From the NCBI GenBank assembly GCA_034429475.1, contig DAOUGD010000087.1:1-49200 (forward strand): 49,200 nt of DNA. Reading direction: 5' to 3'. The position numbers were made by a program, and so were the translations under genes. How positions within the stretch are numbered: the first letter of the stretch is position 1; each line of letters starts with the position of its first letter. This stretch comes from JAKQHY01 sp034429475. Lineage in GTDB: Bacteria > Chloroflexota > Anaerolineae > B4-G1 > SLSP01. Of this stretch, positions 7,381 to 14,775 are shown one piece after another. The notes beneath the pieces were generated by a model, which saw only the letters and a program-made list of their open reading frames with translations, ran no database searches and had not been told where the DNA came from.

Positions 7381-8325
7381 CTATGCTTCATGCTCGAGGG
7401 AACTATTCTCATCCAGGTCTTTGAACAGGTCACGCAGTCCGCGTTCCCACATATCGCCCAGTGGAATAAAACGGCGCTCCTGAAAGTCCTCGAACAATTT
7501 TTCCAGGTAGTCCTGGACGTTCACATCGGAAACCTGCGAACCCAACTCTTCCAGCTCCGCCTCCATTGAGGTGAGCAATTTTTTGCTTTCTTGTTCCAGT
7601 TCAGTCAGGTCTATTTCCATGTTGAACATATAGTTGACGCGGCGCATCAGGTCGTACCAGGCTTTAAAGTCGTTTTCGATGCGCAGGCCATGAACCGGCC
7701 CGGTCAGCTCGGAAAAGTCATACGACGGCACAAAGCCGTAAAAAACCACGACTTCGATGTCGTGGGCTTCGGCTTTGTGCGCCAGGTAGGCGCCGATGGT
7801 AGTCCCGCCTTCGTAGTCAGAAAAACGCACTGCGTATTTGGCGAGTTCAGATTTCATGTACGGCAGACTATAGACGCATGAAACTTCCCGATCTTTGTCG
7901 TAGGGCATCGCGCCATAGACGCCGCCCAGAATCACAATCCGTTTGACGTTGAGGGTACGCACCACGTCCAGAAAGGCCGCCGCGTACCGGTCAATGTTCA
8001 TGTGGGGTTCCTCCCCCAAGAACAGCAACAGCCCCTTCTCGTGGTCGCCGGTGTAGAAAATCTCGTTGTGAGGCAAGCTCATCGTTGCCCGATAGCCCTC
8101 CTCCAGCTTCACCTGGGGGCGCAGAAAGTGATGGGCGCCGGGCACCTGAAACAGGTAGAAGTTATCCGAAACGATTTCGCCAATCTTACGCGCTTCTAGT
8201 TTTTTGACGAGGTACTGGGGCAATCCCGACGAAATGGAACCGGCGTCGGCCCATTGCTGCCAGCCGGCGAGCATATACAATTCGCGCGTCACGGGATGTT
8301 CCCACAGTCTTACCAACGCATCCAT
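7381..8325 (-). CDS. PAC2-family protein (proteasome-assembly-chaperone-like)
   Basis: A 314-residue soluble protein with the PAC2-type layout: MLAGWQQWADAGSISSGLPQYLV near the N-terminus, a Rossmann-like core with VKRIVILGGVYGAMPYDKD, and GLRIENDFKAW. An acidic, helical, coiled-coil-like tail (about 235-314) follows. Members occur in archaea, actinobacteria and Chloroflexi, and the role of bacterial ones is unknown. The start is ATG at 8325 with a perfect AGGAGGT 7 nt upstream. A GTG ten codons earlier (8355) is inside the adjoining mobile element end and is less likely. It appears monocistronic. Confidence 0.7.
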   Translation of the reverse strand: MDALVRLWEHPVTRELYMLAGWQQWADAGSISSGLPQYLVKKLEARKIGEIVSDNFYLFQVPGAHHFLRPQVKLEEGYRATMSLPHNEIFYTGDHEKGLLLFLGEEPHMNIDRYAAAFLDVVRTLNVKRIVILGGVYGAMPYDKDREVSCVYSLPYMKSELAKYAVRFSDYEGGTTIGAYLAHKAEAHDIEVVVFYGFVPSYDFSELTGPVHGLRIENDFKAWYDLMRRVNYMFNMEIDLTELEQESKKLLTSMEAELEELGSQVSDVNVQDYLEKLFEDFQERRFIPLGDMWERGLRDLFKDLDENSSLEHEA

Positions 8326-8354
8326 ACCCTTGACCTCCTCAGTCACAGCTTCCA

Positions 8355-8536
8355 CTAAGCATCTATCCGAAAACGCGGTTTGGCGCGTGATTTGCGCCTA
8401 AAGGCACGGTTGAGGGGGGTGTTTTTCGTGGGTGGGCGCAGCCCGCCTACGAAAAAACACCTTCCCAAAAGCGGCTTCAGCCGCAAGGTTCGGTCTGGCG
8501 GCGCATCGTCGCCATAATTTTCGGATAGGTTCTAAG
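8355..8536 (+). mobile_element. MITE-like element, copy 1
   Basis: A roughly 182-bp non-coding element bounded by inverted ends CTAAGCATCTATCCGAAAA (8355-8373) and its complement (to about 8536). Inside are four successive hairpins: a TGCGCC-TAAA-GGCAC type, a long one (AAACACC arms around GGGC-gca-GCCC), GCGGC-TTCA-GCCGC, and one ending in GCTATAATT-like sequence. No reading frame of note. It shares its CTAAG edge with copy 2, so the two stand in direct tandem. Confidence 0.7.
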
Positions 8537-8713
8537 CATCTATCCGAAAATTCGTTTTGACCTGCAATTTGCGCCTACAGGCGCGGTTTAAAGGGTATTT
8601 TTTCGTTGGCGGGCGTAGCCCACCAACGAAAAAATACCTTCCTGAAAGCGGCTTTAGCCACAAGGTCTGGCGTAGCGGTACAGTATCGCTATAATTTTCG
8701 GATAGATTCTTAG
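8532..8713 (+). mobile_element. MITE-like element, copy 2
   Basis: Same architecture and length as copy 1: inverted ends CTAAGCATCTATCCGAAAA and TTTTCGGATAGATTCTTAG, then hairpins GCGCC-TACA-GGCGC, a long stem (AAGGTATTTTTTCG-type arms around GGGC-gta-GCCC), GCGGC-TTTA-GCC and AGCG-GTACAGTAT-CGCT. It is closer to the copy at 44744-44923 than to copy 1. Confidence 0.7.
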
Positions 8714-8750
8714 TATATGTTAGTTTATCTAAGGGACAAGGCCCTGGACG

Positions 8751-8788
8751 GAAAAAAACATCGGGCAAGGTTATCTCTTGCCCGATGT
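8751..8788 (-). terminator. Terminator of the receiver-only regulator gene
   Basis: Perfect 12-bp arms ACATCGGGCAAG (8758-8769) and CTTGCCCGATGT (8777-8788) with a 7-nt loop. On the minus strand a run of seven T residues follows, 22 nt past the stop codon at 8811. Confidence 0.9.
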
Positions 8789-8810
8789 AAGCGTCAGTGG
8801 CAAAGATGCT

Positions 8811-9209
8811 TTAAGCCGCTTGACCCAGTGCACGTTCCACGTTGGTGAGCAAATCCTGAATGGCAAAGGGCTTGGTCAAGTACCCATCAGCCTCCGCCGA
8901 TTCCAATGCCAGCCGACGATCCATAATTTCCGAGCGAACCGAAATGATAATGACCGGGATCTTCTTCAACTGTTCGTCGGCCTGCATCTGCCAAAAAACT
9001 TCCCAGCCATTCATACGCGGGAGCATCAAATCCAAGAGCACCAGGTCCGGCTTAACTTCACGCGCTTTTGCCAACCCCTCCTGTCCATCACTGGCGCCGA
9101 TGACTTTGATCCCCACGCGCTTGAGAATCAGGCCAACCAGGGTGATTAATTCCGGCATATCATCAATACACAAGACCAGCTTTTCTGAAATAGAAGGCTG
9201 AGATTCCAT
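8811..9209 (-). CDS. CheY-like receiver-only response regulator
   Basis: A 132-residue single receiver domain. The acidic pocket is seen in LVLCIDDMPE, the phosphoacceptor Asp in LVLLDLMLPRMNGW, the conserved Ser/Thr region in VIIISVRSE and the Lys in YLTKPF. There is no output domain, so it would act by protein contact or in a phosphorelay. The start is ATG at 9209. An AAGGAG lies just upstream, inside the codons of a possible longer GTG start at 9227, which favours the shorter form. No histidine kinase is nearby. It is leftward, with its own terminator. Confidence 0.9.
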   Translation of the reverse strand: MESQPSISEKLVLCIDDMPELITLVGLILKRVGIKVIGASDGQEGLAKAREVKPDLVLLDLMLPRMNGWEVFWQMQADEQLKKIPVIIISVRSEIMDRRLALESAEADGYLTKPFAIQDLLTNVERALGQAA

Positions 9210-9297
9210 CGCACTCCTTTGATACACGAATACGTCCTTTGATGTATACGTATTCTAATCAACCAGAGTAAGGAAGCCGTTACATAATTCCTAAATA

Positions 9298-10017
9298 TTA
9301 CTTAAAAAGCGGCGGGGTGCCTAACTCTCCTTTGCCGGTGAAATAATACCCTAGTCCCCAACGTTTCTGAATATATTGAGGATTATCCGGGTTGTCTTCA
9401 ATTTTGCAGCGAATATAGCGGATGTAAACACTGAGGTAGCCAATTTCCTGGGCGTATTGTGGCCCCCAAATTTTGACAAGCAGTTCACGATGAGGCACCA
9501 CCTGGTCTTTATGACTGACCAGATAGAGGAAAAGTCGGGATTCCGTGTCGGTGAGGTTGATGGTCTCACCATTTTTCAGCACCACTCCGGATTCCAGGTT
9601 CACCTGAAGAGTACCATCATCATAGGTCGAGCGCCAATCGGCATTCTGAGCGGGGGTCGTACGCCGCAACACGGAGTAGATACGGGCTTTGAGTTCTTCA
9701 AAGTTGCACGGCTTGACAATGTAATCATCCGCGCCCATAGACAGACCCTTGACCACATCGCCCATCTCGGATTTGCCAGTCAACATGATGATGGGCGTAT
9801 CACAGACATTGCGCAAACGCTGACATGTAGCCCAGCCATCGAAATCCGGCATCATAATATCCAGGATGATGATATCAGGGTGGAATTCATAGGCCAGTTG
9901 GAGGCCGGTGTGACCATCCTCGGCTGTGTAAACGGTAAAACCCTCGCGTTCCAGACCAAAGCGCAGGAAGGTAAGAATGCTAATATCATCATCAACGATT
10001 AGAACTTTGATTGCCAT
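9298..10017 (-). CDS. OmpR/PhoB-family response regulator
   Basis: A 239-residue two-domain DNA-binding regulator. The receiver (about 1-120) has VLIVDDD, phospho-site IIILDIMMPDFDGW and IVKPCNFEELKARI. The winged-helix output domain (about 140-232) has VVLKNGETINLTDTESRLFLYLV and YLSVYIRYIRCKIEDNP, the recognition helix region. The ATG at 10017 gives the standard MAIKVLIVDDD start. The open frame extends five codons to a TTG with no better site. It is separated from the next regulator by a terminator, so each is probably transcribed alone. Target genes are unknown. Confidence 0.92.
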   Translation of the reverse strand: MAIKVLIVDDDISILTFLRFGLEREGFTVYTAEDGHTGLQLAYEFHPDIIILDIMMPDFDGWATCQRLRNVCDTPIIMLTGKSEMGDVVKGLSMGADDYIVKPCNFEELKARIYSVLRRTTPAQNADWRSTYDDGTLQVNLESGVVLKNGETINLTDTESRLFLYLVSHKDQVVPHRELLVKIWGPQYAQEIGYLSVYIRYIRCKIEDNPDNPQYIQKRWGLGYYFTGKGELGTPPLFK

Positions 10018-10037
10018 AACAGAATCCCTCAAGCCAC

Positions 10038-10064
10038 CAAAAACCCCCTCGATTGAAGGGGGTT
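10038..10064 (-). terminator. Terminator between the two OmpR-type regulators
   Basis: On the minus strand the arms AACCCCCT and AGGGGGTT (10057-10064, 10042-10049) with a 7-nt loop are followed by TTTTTGG. Confidence 0.75.
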
Positions 10065-10107
10065 GGTCACCAACACGGCATCACGGCTGGCGGTTTCGCG
10101 TTCGCCT

Positions 10108-10833
10108 TTACTGGTCTTTGTCAATCTCAAAGCAATATCCGCTGCCCCAGATCGTGTGGATACATACGGTCGTGTCAGCAACTGCCTCGATCTTACGTCG
10201 CAGGCGATAGACGTACTGTTTAACCAGGTCCGGTTCGCCAATATGTTCTGTCCCCCAGACATTAACCAGGAGTGCATCAGTGGTGAGTACCTTGCCAGGG
10301 TGGCTGGCAAGATAGCGTAAGACCTCGAATTCCTTGGGCGTCAGAGCAATGGTTTTGTCCCTGATCACCAATTCGTGGCGATCACAATCCAACATAACCG
10401 AGTCGGAAAGGAACAACACCTCCATTTTATGAGCATTGGCATTGGATGTGCGGTTGATACAGCGTACCAACCGGTATTTTAGTTCGGCAAAATTGAAGGG
10501 CTTGACAATGTAATCGTCGGCGCCCAGTGAAAGTCCGTAGACTTTATCCTCGGTGGCGCTCTTGGCCGTGAGAAACAACACAGGGATATCGGTCATTTCC
10601 CGCAGCCGCCGACACATTTCGTAACCGTCAATATCCGGCATCATAATATCCAGCAAGACCGCGTCAGGGTGATGGCTGTAAGCCGCTTTCAAGCCCGATG
10701 AAGCATCATCGGCCAAAATCACATTGAACCCCTCCGCCTTCAACCCAATTCTAAGCATGTTCCGGGTTTCCGATTGATCGTCCACCACCAAAACCGTGCG
10801 CCTTTGTTGAAACATTTTCTTCCCCCTACTCAT
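10108..10833 (-). CDS. OmpR/PhoB-family response regulator
   Basis: A 241-residue regulator, paralogous to the one at 9298-10017. The receiver has VLVVDDQSETRNMLRIGLKA, phospho-site AVLLDIMMPDIDGY and IVKPFNFAELKYRL. The winged-helix domain has IALTPKEFEVLRYLASHPGK and DLVKQYVYRLRRKIE. ATG at 10833 (GGGGG upstream) and ATG at 10815 (GGGGGAAG upstream) are both possible. The second gives the tighter MFQQRRTVLVVDD start. No kinase partner in the window. Confidence 0.92.
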   Translation of the reverse strand: MSRGKKMFQQRRTVLVVDDQSETRNMLRIGLKAEGFNVILADDASSGLKAAYSHHPDAVLLDIMMPDIDGYEMCRRLREMTDIPVLFLTAKSATEDKVYGLSLGADDYIVKPFNFAELKYRLVRCINRTSNANAHKMEVLFLSDSVMLDCDRHELVIRDKTIALTPKEFEVLRYLASHPGKVLTTDALLVNVWGTEHIGEPDLVKQYVYRLRRKIEAVADTTVCIHTIWGSGYCFEIDKDQ

Positions 10834-10882
10834 GATTTCCCCCGATGGTTCCCATTATAAAGAATGAAGTTTTGAATTGCGT

Positions 10883-11500
10883 TTAAAAAGTCACGGAATT
10901 GCTAAATTGCTTTAAGATTTGCTCGAGTTGGAGCGGCTCGCGCCCCAGATAACGCGCCAGATAACGCCCGGCTTGCAAGTAAAACGCCGCACGGGCAGCT
11001 TCGGGACGTAGTTCCGCTGCCCGCCGGATGGCTGCCGGGATCAAATCGGCGGACGGGATATCGCGGTTTTCGAGCAGCGTTCGCATGAAATCAGGGGACT
11101 CGGTGATGGCGCGCACCTCGTCCTCGTCACAGACCGTGATGCGATACAGAACCATCGGCGGCTGCGGCGGCAACCCATAGCGATAAAGTGTGTCATCCCG
11201 ATACCCGACCGCCGCCACCGAAATCTCAACGGGGATAACCCGGTTTTCGCGTTGATCCCGGATAATCTCCTCGTCGGCCTGATCCAGGTTGATGGCGAGG
11301 TTCTTCAAGAAAGGATCGTCCTGCAAGCTGATGTTATAGACCAATCCGATGAGATCGGTACGCCCCTGTTGAATGGGAGCGCGCACGAAAGTTCCAAACG
11401 TCGGCACCTCCGGCTCCGGGATACGGGAGGCGACTACAAAGCCGCGAATATCCGCGCGTAACACATTGCCAATCGTCAAAGTTTGTCTCGGTGTAGCCAT
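10883..11500 (-). CDS. HAS-barrel domain protein, partner of NurA
   Basis: A 205-residue protein. Residues about 5-75 look like the HAS (HerA-ATP-synthase) beta-barrel: LTIGNVLRADIRGFVVASRI, then VPTFGTFVRAPI and LIGLVYNISLQDDP. The rest is helical and unannotated (LIPAAIRRAAELRPEAARAA). Such proteins stand beside NurA and the HerA translocase in DNA-end processing. Here NurA is immediately upstream, 3 nt away, but no HerA ATPase is in the window. The ribosome site GAGGT lies inside the nurA end, suggesting coupling. Confidence 0.7.
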   Translation of the reverse strand: MATPRQTLTIGNVLRADIRGFVVASRIPEPEVPTFGTFVRAPIQQGRTDLIGLVYNISLQDDPFLKNLAINLDQADEEIIRDQRENRVIPVEISVAAVGYRDDTLYRYGLPPQPPMVLYRITVCDEDEVRAITESPDFMRTLLENRDIPSADLIPAAIRRAAELRPEAARAAFYLQAGRYLARYLGREPLQLEQILKQFSNSVTF

Positions 11501-11503
11501 TTT

Positions 11504-12670
11504 TTACCTCTTCCCCAGGTATGATTTCTGTCGGGCCTTCTCCGACATGTGTGGGATCAATCCCTTCTCCATCAACTGACGTTGCAAAACGTCCTCCAGG
11601 GCTGCTTTGTCATGGGTTGTGACTAACGCCTCCTCATGAGCGCGCGCCAGTACATACGGATAGCCGTTGAGAGCGCGGGCCTGGTGCAGCAAGGCCGCGT
11701 GCAGCGTCGTTATCGCCGCCTCATCGGGAACGGCCCAGGCGGGGATCTCTACCCGCGCAATGGTCGGGCGGCCGGCTTCTCCCACATTCAAATAACAAAA
11801 CCAGATTTCCTGCCCGGCCTCGCTGTGCCGGCGGTTGATAGCGGTGGGCCGCGTGAACCACGCCGTGCGCGCCCCCGGCGGCAGCCGGCGCTCCATCAGC
11901 CGGTAGTCGCGCAATTGCTGAAAAGGATTTTCGCCGATCCGCCCCGACAGTTCTTCGGGTGCAAGGTGGAGCGCCCACAGCAATTCCAACACAGAACGTC
12001 CCCCAGGCCGGTCTACGTAACCGACGGGGATGACCGCCGCCTGTTGGAGCGCGCCCAATGCCTCCAGATAAGCCTGGAAAGTGCGTTCGACGTCCTGACC
12101 GCGCTCAGGGTACGCCCACAGCAGCGGGCCATCCAGGAGCGCAAAGAGCGGGGGCGCCGGAGCAACGCGCCGCTCGGCCACGGCCAACTCGCAAAGATAC
12201 GTCATTTCTTGGGAGAGCCGCTGTAAGCTCACTTTTTCAGAAGAAATCACGTACCCCTGCGCGTCGAACAGGTCGTTATCCTGATAGTAGAGCGCGGGAC
12301 GGCTGTGAGGGGTGGGCGTCTGCCCATCGTACCGAAAGACAATGGCGCCCACCTGGATCAAGTAATACAGGATGGCTGCGTGGCGATCGGGGAAGATTTG
12401 CGAACCATCCACTGCGATCAGCGTTACATCCTGGAGAGGGCGCTCCGGGGCGTAGAAGGGCGCAGCTACGGGAGCGTCAGTCGCCGGGAGCGCCCCAGTC
12501 CAGTCGCCCCCCAGCAGCGGCGCCAGCCGCGCGCGGATAGCTGGAACCGGCGGCAACGTCTGCCACCATCCCTGCGCGACTTCGGTCTTCTCGTCGAAGT
12601 GCGTCTTTTTCGTCAAGGCAAAGGCACCCAAAGCGTCAATCTCGGCCTGCAAGTGTTCGATATGTAACAT
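11504..12670 (-). CDS. nurA: NurA-family nuclease
   Basis: A 388-residue NurA-domain protein, expected to act as a 5'-3' exonuclease/endonuclease working with HerA at DNA breaks. The NurA signature VTLIAVDGSQIFPDRHAAI (metal-binding Asp) is near residue 100. A second conserved segment, LFALLDGPLLWAYPERG, and VIPVGYVDRPGGRSVLELL follow, and further conserved sequence includes RPTIARVEIPAWA. The start is ATG at 12670 with GGGAGG 4 nt upstream. The frame extends 53 codons upstream without support. It heads a two-gene unit with the HAS-barrel gene and is divergent from the dcw promoter. Confidence 0.8.
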   Translation of the reverse strand: MLHIEHLQAEIDALGAFALTKKTHFDEKTEVAQGWWQTLPPVPAIRARLAPLLGGDWTGALPATDAPVAAPFYAPERPLQDVTLIAVDGSQIFPDRHAAILYYLIQVGAIVFRYDGQTPTPHSRPALYYQDNDLFDAQGYVISSEKVSLQRLSQEMTYLCELAVAERRVAPAPPLFALLDGPLLWAYPERGQDVERTFQAYLEALGALQQAAVIPVGYVDRPGGRSVLELLWALHLAPEELSGRIGENPFQQLRDYRLMERRLPPGARTAWFTRPTAINRRHSEAGQEIWFCYLNVGEAGRPTIARVEIPAWAVPDEAAITTLHAALLHQARALNGYPYVLARAHEEALVTTHDKAALEDVLQRQLMEKGLIPHMSEKARQKSYLGKR

Positions 12671-12926
12671 GCTGCCTCCCTGATTTACAGGTCCATTATA
12701 ACCCTTGCCCGCGAAAAAAGCATCCCCCTTGAGGCACACAGAGATCGCAGAGACTCTATCATTTCCTGGCGTCTTTAGTAGCCCCTGCGGTGAAAAAAGA
12801 GACCCCTGGCGTAAGTTCTCAACCGACAATGCGACACACTCTTATCATTTTCGGATAAGTTACAAATGCATAAACGAATTATCCCAAATTTTCCCCGTTT
12901 TGTTACAGGAATTTGGGATTTCTCTA
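12671..12926. repeat. Intergenic region with CACAGAG/GCAGAGA-type repeat and a relic MITE end
   Basis: Contains CACACAGAGATCGCAGAGA (12735-12753) facing CCCCTGCGGTG-type sequence, the same family as 7238-7330 and 1440-1500. At 12847-12861 an ATTTTCGGATAAGTT string recalls the MITE terminal repeat. No gene. The nurA promoter must lie here but I cannot place it. Confidence 0.4.
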
Positions 12927-12955
12927 TTGCACTTGTAGGGATTGTCGTGTATAAT
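12927..12955 (+). promoter_or_regulatory. Sigma70-type promoter of the dcw cluster
   Basis: -35 TTGCAC (12927-12932), 17-nt spacer and -10 TATAAT (12950-12955). Transcription would start near 12962, about 92 nt before mraZ. Confidence 0.85.
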
Positions 12956-12957
12956 GA

Positions 12958-12994
12958 TGGGTAATTGTGGGGGAAAGTGGAGTGAAATGGGGGA
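12958..12994 (+). promoter_or_regulatory. MraZ operator: four TGGRN boxes with 10-bp period
   Basis: Boxes TGGGT (12958), TGGGG (12968), TGGAG (12978) and TGGGG (12988) are spaced exactly 10 bp apart. This is the known MraZ-binding layout of TGGGN boxes separated by 5 bp. The array lies at the predicted transcription start, so MraZ binding would repress its own operon. Confidence 0.88.
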
Positions 12995-13053
12995 AAATTT
13001 TTCTCTCGACCGCAATTTTCACGCTCTGAGTGGGGAGAGTTCTTAGAAAACCA

Positions 13054-13491
13054 ATGTTTCTCGGCCAATACACCTACACTTTGGATGATAAAGGGCGCAT
13101 CACCATCCCGGCCCGTTTCCGTGAAGTCTGGGACGGCGCGGTAGTGATTACGCGCGGATTGGATCGCTGCCTAAGTATATATCCAAAAACGGTTTGGGAC
13201 GAGATCGCCCAAAAAGTGAACAGTTTACCCATCACCGATCCGCGCGGGCGGCTGCTGCGGCGCGTCTTCTTTGCCGACGCCGTCAGCGTCGAGCCGGATC
13301 GCCAGGGGCGGGTGTTGTTGCCGGAGAGGTTGCGCGAGTACGCCGGGTTGGAGATTTCCGCCGAGGCCGTGATTGTGGGATTGGATCGGTTTATGGAATT
13401 GTGGACGGTGGCGCGGTGGGAAGAAGAAAATGCGCGGCAGACTGCCGCGATGGATGCAGACCCGGCCTTATGGGAGAATTTGCAGATTTAA
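13054..13491 (+). CDS. mraZ: Transcriptional regulator MraZ
   Basis: A 145-residue protein with two AbrB/SpoVT-like halves. The first has MFLGQYTYTLDDKGRITIPA and FREVWDG, and the second has VEPDRQGRVLLPERLREYAG. The DKGR and DRQGR loops are the DNA-contact hallmarks. ATG at 13054 gives the family's usual MF start. A GTG at 13030 in frame is possible and nearer a GGGGAGAG site. It binds the repeats at 12958-12994 and controls the dcw cluster. It overlaps rsmH by 22 bp. Confidence 0.95.
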   Translation: MFLGQYTYTLDDKGRITIPARFREVWDGAVVITRGLDRCLSIYPKTVWDEIAQKVNSLPITDPRGRLLRRVFFADAVSVEPDRQGRVLLPERLREYAGLEISAEAVIVGLDRFMELWTVARWEEENARQTAAMDADPALWENLQI

Positions 13492-14426
13492 ACGCGCCAG
13501 AAGCCCAGCAGCACATCCCCGTGCTGTTGCAGGAAGTCCTGACCGGGTTGGCCCTACGGCCCGGTGGGCGTTACCTGGATGCAACGGTGGGCGGCGGAGG
13601 TCACGCTGCCGCAATTTTAGCAGCGACCGGCCCGGATGGGCGGCTGTTGGGGCTGGATCGCGATCTTGAAGCAGCGGAACGCGCCGCGCAACGATTGGCA
13701 GGGTTTGGAACGCGGGCGCAGATCGTCCACGCTTCCTACGTCCGGTTAAGCGAAACAGCGGAGCAGGCGCAGATTTTGCCGCTGGATGGGGTGCTCTTTG
13801 ACTTGGGGTTTTCGTCGTGGCAGGTGGACGACCCCCGCCGGGGATTTTCGTTCCGCCAGGATGGCCCGTTGGATATGCGCTTCGATAGGATCGGAGAGGA
13901 TGAAACGGCTGCGGGGCTGGTCAACACATTGACGGAGACTGCGCTGGCCGACATCCTCTGGCGGTATGGGGAAGAACCCCGCAGCCGCCGGATTGCCGCC
14001 GCTATCGTCGCGGCGCGGCCTATCCGCAGCACCCAACAGTTGGCGGACGTGATTCTGGCAGCGGTCGGGCGCGCGGCCCGCGAGCGAATCCATCCGGCCA
14101 CCTGCACCTTTCAAGCGTTGCGCATTGCGGTGAACGACGAACTGGCAGGGCTGGAATCCGCTTTGCCCCAGGCCGTCGCCAGTCTGAAGTCGGGGGGACG
14201 GTTAGCGGTGATCACCTTCCACTCGCTGGAAGATCGCATCGTCAAGCAGTTCTTTAAAGCAGCGACCGGTGTTTGTACCTGCCCGCCCAACGTCCCGGTT
14301 TGTACGTGTGGGCGGCAAGCGCAAGTACAGTTGGTGACGCGCAAGCCATTGACGCCATCCGCTGCCGAAATACAGGCCAACCCACGCAGCCGTAGTGCAA
14401 AACTGCGCGTTGTGGAAAAACTATAA
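13470..14426 (+). CDS. rsmH: 16S rRNA (cytosine-1402 N4) methyltransferase RsmH
   Basis: A 318-residue SAM methyltransferase. Motifs: HIPVLLQEVL at the start, SAM-binding DATVGGGGH, GLDRD, then FDLGFSSWQVDDPRRGFSF and LDMRFD, TFQALRIAVNDEL, and VITFHSLEDRIVKQFF near the end. A cysteine-rich patch CTCPPNVPVCTCG near the C-terminus is common in the family. ATG at 13470 lies within the mraZ end, so translation is probably coupled. The longer frame back to 13194 is a mraZ shadow. Confidence 0.96.
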   Translation: MGEFADLNAPEAQQHIPVLLQEVLTGLALRPGGRYLDATVGGGGHAAAILAATGPDGRLLGLDRDLEAAERAAQRLAGFGTRAQIVHASYVRLSETAEQAQILPLDGVLFDLGFSSWQVDDPRRGFSFRQDGPLDMRFDRIGEDETAAGLVNTLTETALADILWRYGEEPRSRRIAAAIVAARPIRSTQQLADVILAAVGRAARERIHPATCTFQALRIAVNDELAGLESALPQAVASLKSGGRLAVITFHSLEDRIVKQFFKAATGVCTCPPNVPVCTCGRQAQVQLVTRKPLTPSAAEIQANPRSRSAKLRVVEKL

Positions 14427-14445
14427 ACCGTAAGGTGATGACACA

Positions 14446-14772
14446 ATGAGTGTAATCTGGCAGCAACGAACTCACGGCGTCCTGCGGCGCAAGCAGCAAT
14501 CCACGCACCTGCTGACCCGGCTGTTTGTGCTGGCAGCCCTGGTCGCCACCGTGCTGGGGGCGGCCTATTTGGCGTTGGTCGCTTCCAACGTCCACACAGC
14601 AGGCCAGGTTTGGGCCATGGAGCAGACCTTGTCGGAGACGCAGCGACAAAATCACGCGCTGAGGGTAGCCATCGCGCGCGCCAGCTCGATTCCCATCTTA
14701 CAGGAGCGGTCAGTGAAGCTGGGGTATCAACCGGCGAATTCAGTGGACTTTCTCTACGTCGGGGGGCCTTAA
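14446..14772 (+). CDS. ftsL: FtsL-like division protein
   Basis: A 108-residue bitopic membrane protein: short basic cytoplasmic N-terminus, one transmembrane helix (about 25-47) and a helical, coiled-coil-like stretch (about 55-85, EQTLSETQRQNHALRVAIAR). It ends in LGYQPANSVDFLYV, typical of FtsL. Sequence conservation in this family is weak. The identification leans on topology and on position between rsmH and the class B PBP gene. Confidence 0.8.
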   Translation: MSVIWQQRTHGVLRRKQQSTHLLTRLFVLAALVATVLGAAYLALVASNVHTAGQVWAMEQTLSETQRQNHALRVAIARASSIPILQERSVKLGYQPANSVDFLYVGGP

Positions 14773-14775
14773 GCC

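Noticed and set aside
10883..12670. NurA pair as an anti-phage defence system
   Set aside because: No HerA, SIR2 or other defence partner is nearby. The setting is housekeeping, so DNA repair is the simpler reading.
12671..13053. Small gene in the region before mraZ
   Set aside because: Only repeat DNA, the promoter and MraZ boxes are seen. No frame has a ribosome site.
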